Shown one piece after another: positions 1 to 5,620 of a DNA stretch of 11,549 nt. Origin of the DNA: Balneolales bacterium (GTDB lineage: Bacteria; Bacteroidota; Rhodothermia; Balneolales; Natronogracilivirgulaceae). Position 1 is the stretch's first letter. Every line of letters starts with the position of its first letter. The position numbers were made by a program, and so were the translations under genes. Location: assembly GCA_007116685.1 (NCBI GenBank), contig SKIC01000230.1:1-11549 (forward strand), given 5' to 3'. The notes beneath the pieces are model-generated. The model ran no database searches and was not told where the DNA came from. It saw nothing but the letters and a program-made list of their open reading frames with translations.

Positions 1-564
1 ATTAAATCCTAGCAAGTATTTTACTCTACCTTCTTCAGCCCAATCATTAACTCTATCAACAATTACATCAATCCCTGAAAAGTCCCCAAAGGCACTGAAA
101 ACCATAGGTACATATTCAAAGCTAAAATGAGGGTAATCATCCGGAATTTGATTATTCCAACTATAATGCCAACCTACATCGAGTAACCGTGTTTTTCTTC
201 GCCAGTCATTATTATCATTAATACCAATTCCAAAACCTTTTTTTGAAGTATTCCCAAAAGTTATTCCTTCTAGTGTAGAAGTTGATTCAACAACAATTCT
301 TAGCTTTCCCTCCTGAATACTGTGTACGAAAGTAAACTCTCCATTTTGATCAGTAGTTGTTGTTGAAAGTAGCGTCTCTCCTTGATATAGCTTTACGTCA
401 ATATTAACAAGGGGTTCCCTTACAGTATTTGTAGCTGAAGGAAACAGATTCACGTTCTCTGATACCAGAGCACCAGTAATTTCATAGGTCTGAGCAGACA
501 GATTATTAGCATATACGCCCATAATTATGGACAGCAAAAAGCCTGCAAAAATTCTAGTTTTCAT
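1..564 (-). CDS. Secreted Asl1/GH128-like glycosyl hydrolase, N-terminal part (cut by window edge)
   Basis: This open frame of 188 codons runs from an ATG at 564 off the left edge, so it is 3'-truncated by the window and not broken. Residues 1-24 form a signal peptide (short basic start, hydrophobic core, cleavage after LSA before Q25). Residues ~26-95 look like a CnaB/carboxypeptidase-regulatory-like beta-sandwich (pattern 'PLVNIDVKLYQG...TTTDQNGEFTF'). From ~107 the sequence matches the 'glycosyl hydrolase catalytic core' family (Asl1-like, PF11790; GH128 in CAZy terms): 'KKGFGIG' (108-114), 'GWHYSW' (131-136), 'FEYVPM' (149-154) and 'YLLGFN' (183-188). In the family the last motif continues as NEPD with the catalytic Glu, and the window stops just before it. 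Family members studied so far cut beta-1,3-glucans. The substrate here is not known. It starts 76 bp after galT, so it could be read with the gal operon or from its own promoter. A weak purine-rich AGGGG lies before the start. Confidence 0.8.
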   Translation of the reverse strand, partial: MKTRIFAGFLLSIIMGVYANNLSAQTYEITGALVSENVNLFPSATNTVREPLVNIDVKLYQGETLLSTTTTDQNGEFTFVHSIQEGKLRIVVESTSTLEGITFGNTSKKGFGIGINDNNDWRRKTRLLDVGWHYSWNNQIPDDYPHFSFEYVPMVFSAFGDFSGIDVIVDRVNDWAEEGRVKYLLGFN

Positions 565-594
565 TTATATAACCCCTGTTTGTTAGCTCTATCT

Positions 595-622
595 TTTATA
601 ATTGATTTATTTGTGATACCAA
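595..622 (-). promoter_or_regulatory. Possible promoter for the glycosyl hydrolase gene
   Basis: On the minus strand a TTGGTA hexamer (617-622) and a TATAAA hexamer (595-600) are separated by 16 bp, and the ATG follows about 30 bp later. This resembles a sigma70-type -35/-10 pair. The region is very A/T rich and the match could be chance. The organism probably prefers Bacteroidota-type promoters. No intrinsic terminator is visible between galT and this gene. Confidence 0.3.
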
Positions 623-640
623 TTTGTTATCGAAAATTAT

Positions 641-1693
641 TTACCGCTGTTTGTAATGTACTTCAGGTAAATCCCGAAGAACTTGTGCAGCGTATTCTGC
701 TGTGATATCTCTTTGCGAGTTTGCCAGCATTTCATAGCCCACACTAAATTTTTTCACTGTTGCAGAGCGCAATAATGGTGGGTAAAAATGCATGTGAAAG
801 TGCCATTCAGGATGTGGTTTTCCATCTGTTGGTGCCGGATGAAAACCCGCCGAATATGGAAATGATACCTCAAAAAGATTATCGTACTTCATGGTAATTT
901 TTTTTATGATATCTGCCAAACCGGCTTTTTCCTCATCCGTCATGTCCGCAAAACTAGCAAATGGACGTCGGCTAATGAGTAAGGTCTCGTATGGCCAGAA
1001 TGCCCAAAAGGGTATCAATACTACAAAATGCTCATTCTGAACTACAATCCTCTCATCTTTCACCAGCTCAATTTCTAAGTAATCTTGTAACAGCGTTCTT
1101 CCATTTTTTTCGAAATAAGCTTGTTGCTGTTTAAGCTCTTTGAGTGGTTCCTCCGGTATTGATTCCTGTGCCCAAATTTGTCCATGTGGATGTGGATTAC
1201 TGCATCCCATTATCTCACCTTTGTTCTCAAATATCTGCACATAATTGACCCAGGGAATTTCACCGAGTTCTTTATACTGGTTTACCCACAGATCAACCAC
1301 CGGCTCAATTTCTGAAAGAGACATTTCCGGCAGGGTTAAATCATGACGAGGCGAGAAACAGATTACTTTACAAATTCCTTTTTCTGCCTGACTGACCAGT
1401 AAATCATTTTCGTTTAATTTACCCGCTGGCGAATCCGGAAGCAGGGCTCCAAAATCGTTATCAAAAACAAATGTGGAGTCATATTCAGGATTAACTACGC
1501 CGTTTGCCCGTGTATTTCCCGGACACAAATAGCATGAGGGGTCGTATTGAGGACGTGATTCATTATCGCTTTTTTCCGTTTTCCCCTGCCATGGTCTTTG
1601 CGTTCGATGTGGCGATACCTGCAACCACTCGTTCGTCAAAATGTTTAACCTTCTGTGGGGTTTGTTAAAGAGCGATTCTGAAAGTGTTCCCAT
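641..1693 (-). CDS. galT: Galactose-1-phosphate uridylyltransferase
   Basis: This is a 350-residue class I GalT, the normal full length. It transfers UMP from UDP-glucose to galactose-1-phosphate, giving UDP-galactose and glucose-1-phosphate, the second committed step of the Leloir pathway in the cytoplasm. The active-site motif 'NPHPHGQIW' is at 167-175, with His170 in the position of the E. coli nucleophile His166 and Gln172 matching Gln168. The structural zinc ligands map to Cys54 and Cys57 ('CYLC'), His117 and His168. A second metal-site cluster is present at His285 and in 'HFHMHFYPPLLRSAT' (298-312), a family signature. It is the last gene of the operon, 22 bp after galK. No Shine-Dalgarno is visible before its ATG; the leader is A/T rich. 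No terminator is seen after its stop. Confidence 0.97.
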   Translation of the reverse strand: MGTLSESLFNKPHRRLNILTNEWLQVSPHRTQRPWQGKTEKSDNESRPQYDPSCYLCPGNTRANGVVNPEYDSTFVFDNDFGALLPDSPAGKLNENDLLVSQAEKGICKVICFSPRHDLTLPEMSLSEIEPVVDLWVNQYKELGEIPWVNYVQIFENKGEIMGCSNPHPHGQIWAQESIPEEPLKELKQQQAYFEKNGRTLLQDYLEIELVKDERIVVQNEHFVVLIPFWAFWPYETLLISRRPFASFADMTDEEKAGLADIIKKITMKYDNLFEVSFPYSAGFHPAPTDGKPHPEWHFHMHFYPPLLRSATVKKFSVGYEMLANSQRDITAEYAAQVLRDLPEVHYKQR

Positions 1694-1715
1694 GCTATTT
1701 TTTGATTAAAACTTC

Positions 1716-2900
1716 TTATTGATGCGCTTTAGTTAATTCTAACTCGTGGGTGCCTTCGCCAATTTTTACCACATGAAATCCCGGACTCTCGCCGGTCTTT
1801 CCCTTGTAATACTCTTCTATCTTGGCTTGTATATTTTCAATTTCATCGGTCTTCACAAGGTTAATGGTGCACCCTCCAAAACCGCCACCCATCATTCGTG
1901 AGCCAAGTACGCTATCTAAATCTTCCGTTGCATCTACTAAGTGATTTAGTTCATCACAACTCACTTCGTAATTGTCTCTCAGTCCGTAGTGCGATTGATA
2001 CATTCTGGCACCAAATGACGGCAGATTCGAATCCATTAAATCCTGACAAGCATCTAATACGCGCTTGTTTTCATTTAATACATACATGCACCTGCGATAA
2101 ACCACCTCGTCCATTTTTTCCTGATGCTCTGTAAGCATCTCAAACGTAACATCACGCAGACTCTCCACCTGAGGATACGTCTCTTTTATGATGCGGACGC
2201 CTTCCTCACATTGTTGCCTACGGACATTATACTCTGAGCCGGCTAATGTTCTTCGAACTTTTGTATCGCATAAAAGAATGCAGACATCGTCCCATTCAAA
2301 GGGATAATATTCGTGCTCAAGCGATAAGCAGTCTAATTTTATGACGCTTTTCTCTTTTCCATGAATACTGGCGAACTGATCCATAATACCACACTGAACA
2401 CCAACGAAGTTATTTTCAGCTTTTTGAGAGATTTTGGTTAGTTCCAATCGCGAGACGTTTAGATCAAATAATTTTGACAAACCATAAGCAACGCCACCCT
2501 CTAATGCTGCAGAAGACGAAAGACCGGCGCCAATTGGCACATCTCCCCCAAAAACGCAATCAAAACCTTCGTCAATATCATATCCGGCTTTCTGCAATTC
2601 ATCGATAACACCAATAATATAATCTGCCCAATCGATGCCTGATTTAAAGTGATTTTTAGACATTTTTCGGCTGTGAAATTTGGGCTGCATATCAATAGAC
2701 TGCAATCTCATTAGGCCGGTATCATTTTTTGCTAACGCTAACACTATGGCCTTATCAATAGCGGCCGGGAGTACAAAACCATTATTATAATCGGTATGCT
2801 CTCCAATCAGGTTTACTCTGCCGGGTGAAAAAAACAGCAGCGGCTCCGATTCATAACTAGATTTAAATCTTTCTAAAACTCTTTTTGCTAAATTATTCAT
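1716..2900 (-). CDS. galK: Galactokinase
   Basis: This is a 394-residue GHMP-family kinase that phosphorylates alpha-D-galactose at C1 with ATP. All three family signatures are present: the galactose-binding motif 'GRVNLIGEHTDYNNGFVLP' (27-45; Arg28, Glu34 and Asp37 in their E. coli GalK positions), the ATP-loop motif 'GDVPIGAGLSSSAALE' (119-134), and the C-terminal glycine-rich 'GSRMMGGGFGGC' (333-344). The catalytic Asp is Asp174 in 'GIMDQF', the same number as in E. coli. Length is typical (about 380-390). It begins 6 bp after the stop of the symporter gene and is followed by galT 22 bp later, so co-transcription and probably translational coupling with the symporter are likely. The substrate assignment is strong because galT and a galactose-type symporter flank it. 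Confidence 0.97.
   Translation of the reverse strand: MNNLAKRVLERFKSSYESEPLLFFSPGRVNLIGEHTDYNNGFVLPAAIDKAIVLALAKNDTGLMRLQSIDMQPKFHSRKMSKNHFKSGIDWADYIIGVIDELQKAGYDIDEGFDCVFGGDVPIGAGLSSSAALEGGVAYGLSKLFDLNVSRLELTKISQKAENNFVGVQCGIMDQFASIHGKEKSVIKLDCLSLEHEYYPFEWDDVCILLCDTKVRRTLAGSEYNVRRQQCEEGVRIIKETYPQVESLRDVTFEMLTEHQEKMDEVVYRRCMYVLNENKRVLDACQDLMDSNLPSFGARMYQSHYGLRDNYEVSCDELNHLVDATEDLDSVLGSRMMGGGFGGCTINLVKTDEIENIQAKIEEYYKGKTGESPGFHVVKIGEGTHELELTKAHQ
2730..2743. promoter_or_regulatory. Possible intragenic LacI-family operator inside galK
   Basis: The 14 bases TGCTAACGCTAACA differ at one position from the operator-like site upstream of the operon (4570-4583). Own symmetry is weaker (10 of 14 positions against 12 of 14). 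It lies in codons for Val-Leu-Ala-Leu-Ala near residue 55 of GalK, so the match may be a by-product of coding sequence. Secondary operators inside the first genes of sugar operons are established for E. coli lac and gal. Confidence 0.3.
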
Positions 2901-2906
2901 AAGATT

Positions 2907-4466
2907 TTACCAGAATAAAATGTAGAGTACAGCCAGGATTGCGCAAATGCCTATGGAACCTAGATTAAAGGTGCTATCTGTTTTAAAGAGGTCTTTTTTG
3001 TATTCAACAGCATTTGGGTGGGCTCCTTTCGATTCATACAAGGATATTGCAACCATCACGGCACATAGGAATAAAAACACGATGCCCATTCTATCCAGAA
3101 ACGGAAGGTTAGGAATTAACCATCGCAAGAAAAAGCCGGAAGGGATCGTCAAAATGGCAGCCCAAACAGCGGCATTAGCTGTGGCTCGTTTCCAAAAGAG
3201 TCCAAGCAAAAATATGGCTACAATACCTGGACTAACAAAGCCTGTAAATTCCTGAATAAACTGGAAAGCTTGTCCGAAATTTTCTACCTGAGGTGCTACA
3301 AGTACGGCAATAAATAAAGCAACGGCACTTACCAATCTACCAGTGAACACCAATTGTTTTTCAGTTGCATCCTTTTTGAAGTGCACCTTAAAAATATCCA
3401 TGGTAAAAATGGTAGATGTACTGTTTGTCATTGAAGCGAGTGATGATGCAATTGCCGCAATAAGTGCCGCAAAGGCCAAACCACGTAACCCCATGGGTAC
3501 AAATTCACCCAACATGTAAGGATATGCCTCATCCGGACGCAAGAGAGTAACACCAAATCCAAAAGCTGCAATACCTGGAATAACAACAATAATAGGCATC
3601 AGCAACTTGAGGTATCCGGCAAACATTAATCCTTTTTGAGCTTCTGCCACACTTTTAGCTGCCAGGGCTCTTTGGATGATATATTGGTTGAAGCCCCAAT
3701 AGGATACATTTGCAATCCACAAACCACCAATTAAAACACTTAAACCGGGTAATTCGTAATAAAAGGGATGATCAGGACTAAAAATCATTTCAAAGTGACC
3801 GGGCACTTCTTCGTATAATTGCATAAACCCGGAAAATGCTCCATTACCACCGCTAAATGCGTTCAATGCCAGCCAGGTAGTAAGAAGTCCACCACCGACC
3901 AGGAATATTACCTGAACAACATCTGTCCAAGCCACCGCTTTAAGACCGCCATATATCGTGTATATCGCTGCGAAAACTGCTAAACCAATAATCCCATACA
4001 TGGTAGGAAATCCTAGAATGGTTTCCATAGTGAGTGCTCCTAAGTACAGAATCGAAGTCAGGTTCACGAAAATGTAAACCAACAACCAGAAGACGGCTAA
4101 AATTACTCTTACGCGCTCATCATAGCGCATACCCACGAACTGAGGCATACTGTAAATACCCTTATTGATAAAGACAGGTATCATATATTTCGCTACAAGA
4201 ATGAGAGTCAAAGCCGCCATCCATTCATAACTTGCGATAGCTAAACCCATAACAAACCCCGACCCGGCCATCCCAATCATTTGCTCTGCAGATATGTTTG
4301 CAGCGATCAATGAAGTTCCAATAGCCCACCACGGTAAAGATTTGCTTGCAAGAAAATACCCTTCCGAATCGCCTGTCCCCTTTCGTTTGGCAATAAAAAG
4401 GCCAATAAATAAGATGATAAAGCAGTAGCCAAAAAAGACTATGAAATCAATTGGTGAAAAATGCAT
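2907..4466 (-). CDS. Sodium/galactose symporter of the SSS family (vSGLT-like)
   Basis: This is an integral inner-membrane sodium:solute symporter with many hydrophobic segments (14 expected for the family). It resembles Vibrio parahaemolyticus vSGLT along its whole length, including 'SLIAANISAEQ', 'ASYEWM', 'GGLWIANVSYWGFNQYII', 'IQEFTGFVSPGI' and the terminal 'AVLYILFW'. Residues that bind galactose in vSGLT have counterparts: Gln62 (Q69), Glu81 (E88), Asn253 (N260), Tyr256 (Y263, inner gate), Lys287 (K294) and Gln405 (Q428). Ser91 of vSGLT is Ala here. I place the start at the ATG at 4466 (519 residues, beginning MHFSPIDF), because the upstream in-frame ATG at 4529 adds 21 polar residues unlike a family N-terminus. 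It is the first gene of the galactose operon, with galK 6 bp downstream and an operator upstream. Galactose is the likely substrate; glucose is possible. Confidence 0.93.
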   Translation of the reverse strand: MHFSPIDFIVFFGYCFIILFIGLFIAKRKGTGDSEGYFLASKSLPWWAIGTSLIAANISAEQMIGMAGSGFVMGLAIASYEWMAALTLILVAKYMIPVFINKGIYSMPQFVGMRYDERVRVILAVFWLLVYIFVNLTSILYLGALTMETILGFPTMYGIIGLAVFAAIYTIYGGLKAVAWTDVVQVIFLVGGGLLTTWLALNAFSGGNGAFSGFMQLYEEVPGHFEMIFSPDHPFYYELPGLSVLIGGLWIANVSYWGFNQYIIQRALAAKSVAEAQKGLMFAGYLKLLMPIIVVIPGIAAFGFGVTLLRPDEAYPYMLGEFVPMGLRGLAFAALIAAIASSLASMTNSTSTIFTMDIFKVHFKKDATEKQLVFTGRLVSAVALFIAVLVAPQVENFGQAFQFIQEFTGFVSPGIVAIFLLGLFWKRATANAAVWAAILTIPSGFFLRWLIPNLPFLDRMGIVFLFLCAVMVAISLYESKGAHPNAVEYKKDLFKTDSTFNLGSIGICAILAVLYILFW

Positions 4467-4569
4467 ACAAATGACATTATGATTAGTATTTATGCAGTAA
4501 TCGTCACGCTGCCGAACAAGCCAACGCAAACATTGTCATACGATAGTAAAAAAGCCTTTCCAGAACTTA

Positions 4570-4583
4570 TGTTAACGCTAACA
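4570..4583. promoter_or_regulatory. LacI/GalR-family operator upstream of the galactose operon
   Basis: The 14-bp site TGTTAACGCTAACA is a palindrome with 12 of 14 symmetrical positions and a central CG, the usual form of LacI-family operators. It lies 104 bp upstream of the symporter ATG and directly downstream of a possible promoter, where a bound repressor would block transcription start. The regulator gene itself is not in the window, so which protein binds is inference. Confidence 0.6.
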
Positions 4584-4586
4584 TTT

Positions 4587-4619
4587 CGAATCTAATAAAA
4601 AATAAACTTGAGAGCAAAA
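4587..4619 (-). promoter_or_regulatory. Possible Bacteroidota-type promoter of the galactose operon
   Basis: On the minus strand TTTTG (4615-4619) is followed after 20 bp by TAGATTCG (4587-4594). This fits the Bacteroidota primary promoter form TTTG-N~19-TAnnTTTG with one mismatch in the -7 element. The operator at 4570-4583 begins 3 bp further downstream and would cover the start site, which supports the pairing. The leader to the symporter start would be about 115 bases. Only one such site was matched by eye in A/T-rich DNA, so it is tentative. Confidence 0.35.
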
Positions 4620-4683
4620 CTATTCTTTAATTGTTTTTGAACCAAAGTATTAAACGGGGCTATTAGGTCCTGAAGCCATTTTT

Positions 4684-4979
4684 TAGTCTAATATTTTTTG
4701 TGGGAATGATAAAAGCGCTCTTTGGGAGAATTTTCTGATTAGCGAGCGGCTTAAGCATATTCGATATGGCAATCGGAGATCAAAATTGTTTTTTGGCGCA
4801 CTACATCACAAAGCGAAATCGACTATATAGAAGAACATAAGAGCGATTTAAATGCCTGGGAATTCAAATGGAACAAAAAGGCCAAAGTAAAAACGCCGGA
4901 GGCTTTCAAAAAGGCTTATCAAACAGAAGTCAGTCTAATTACACCACAAAATATCTCTGAGTTCTTACCTTTAAATTGA
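4684..4979 (+). pseudogene. Decayed C-terminal end of a DUF4143-type AAA ATPase
   Basis: Two plus-strand frames join into one recognisable protein tail. The first, from about 4702, reads 'GNDKSALWENFLISERLKHI' and runs on to 'RRSKLF'. 'GALWENFLISERLKH' is a hallmark of the C-terminal DUF4143 domain of a common prokaryotic ATPase family. The second frame (from about 4792) reads 'FWRTTSQSEIDYIEEHKSD' and ends '...ITPQNISEFLPLN' at the TGA 4977-4979, the usual nuclease-like tail of the family. The join is at the T6 run 4789-4794: one extra T would restore a continuous frame. Upstream, a TAG at 4684 and further stops end the readable part. A fragment 'NGAIRS' at 4653-4670 may be an older piece. 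The N-terminal Walker domain is missing. It therefore cannot make a working ATPase. Confidence 0.8.
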
Positions 4980-5038
4980 TATTTGGTGATTATATTCACC
5001 AAATATATAAATATTCAGTGAATACGCTCACCAAATTT
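4979..5038. repeat. Tandem pair of 24-bp palindromic units with a perfect 11-bp hairpin
   Basis: ATATTTGGTGA (4979-4989) and TCACCAAATAT (4996-5006) form a perfect 11-bp inverted repeat around a 6-base spacer. The 24-bp unit 4981-5004 recurs at 5013-5036 with 18 of 24 identical bases; its right arm TCACCAAAT is fully kept and its left arm is degenerate. The two units start 32 bp apart, close to three helical turns, as expected for cooperative binding of a dimeric regulator. The hairpin begins at the last base of the ATPase remnant's stop codon. It has no T-run, so a simple terminator is less likely. Role unknown. Confidence 0.6.
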
Positions 5039-5117
5039 AAAATATGCGATACATGGAATGAGAGTATGGAAGTCAACCTTGCCAATCTATCTCAGAGCCA
5101 CGGATTTCGCAGTCTAA

Positions 5118-5336
5118 GACGACTATACTGGTATATATTTCTTTTCGACCAATACAACATATTCAGTTCCGCTAGAAACAGAATATAGGTAGAAAGGAAA
5201 TACAAAAACCTCATCCAAAGCCCCCTATGCGGCGAAATCGATGACTTCTGGATGGTATAGCTTTGTATCGGAATATGAAGAGCGGTATTATTTTAAGCAC
5301 AAAATAAATTGGGATATTCCGTACCCACAACCTTAA
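5118..5336 (+). pseudogene. Unrecognised broken ORF (decayed gene tail)
   Basis: One plus-strand frame reads protein-like sequence for 72 codons, interrupted only by a TAG at 5190-5192 and ending at TAA 5334-5336. The first part includes 'YFFSTNTTYSVPLETEYR' and the last part 'SGWYSFVSEYEERYYFKHK' and 'INWDIPYPQP', rich in aromatic and charged residues. No start codon with a plausible leader opens it, and a stop precedes it at 5115. I do not recognise a family. It could be the tail of a gene lost with the nearby ATPase remnant, or a chance open frame. Confidence 0.35.
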
Positions 5337-5341
5337 CCGCC

Positions 5342-5620
5342 TTATTTTATCAAAGTCATTTTACCGGTAGCAGTTAGCGTTTCACCATTGCTCTGGCGAG
5401 CTACGATTTGATAAAAATACAGTCCACTAGATAAGTTGCTTGCATCGAATACGGACTGATAGTTTCCTTTTCCTAATCTTTCATCGACCAACAGCGCAAT
5501 TCGGCGACCTGTGATGTCGAAGACTTCCAAACGCACATTTGATTGTTCCGTGAGGGCAAAACGTATAATCGTGCTTGGATTGAAAGGATTTGGGTAATTT
5601 TCAGCAAGGATAGCGTTTGT
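5342..5620 (-). other. T9SS type A C-terminal sorting domain of the deiminase
   Basis: The last ~92 residues contain 'AENYPNPFNPSTIIRFAL', 'VRLEVFDITGRRIALLV', 'SSGLYFYQI' and the end 'GKMTLIK'. This is the FlgD-Ig-like sorting fold recognised by the type IX system, which carries proteins across the outer membrane and attaches them to the surface or releases them. The beta-helix protein at the right end has the same module. Confidence 0.88.

Larger units (their letters stand above)
4467..5341. other. 875-bp stretch without an intact gene: operon control region plus gene debris
   Basis: This gap separates the galactose operon from the deiminase gene. Its left part (about 4467-4620) is the control region of the operon. 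From about 4650 to 4979 it carries the decayed C-terminal end of a DUF4143 ATPase on the plus strand. From 4979 to 5038 there are tandem palindromes. From 5118 to 5336 there is a broken frame with protein-like content. The plus-strand orientation of the debris, opposite to all intact genes, suggests an accessory insertion that decayed. No transposase, terminal inverted repeat or target duplication is visible. Confidence 0.7.

Noticed and set aside
2947..3255. Plus-strand ORFs of about 80-100 codons inside the symporter, galK, deiminase, fabF and beta-helix genes
   Set aside because: They are antisense to strongly supported proteins and show no recognisable domains.
4467..4529. An N-terminal extension of 21 residues on the symporter, from an ATG at 4529
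   Set aside because: The extension is polar and basic, unlike the short N-terminus of vSGLT-type proteins. The ATG at 4466 begins right before the first membrane segment and gives the family's usual start.
4979..5006. The perfect hairpin as an intrinsic terminator
   Set aside because: It is A/T rich with no T-run on either side, and a second palindromic unit follows at a fixed spacing, which fits a binding site better.
4976..5188. A 70-codon plus-strand ORF over the palindromes
   Set aside because: Its first codons overlap the hairpin and the stop of the ATPase remnant, its composition is not protein-like, and no leader supports it.
4467..5341. An insertion sequence or integrated element in the gene-poor gap
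   Set aside because: No transposase or integrase fragment, terminal inverted repeats or target-site duplication could be found; only decayed accessory genes are visible.
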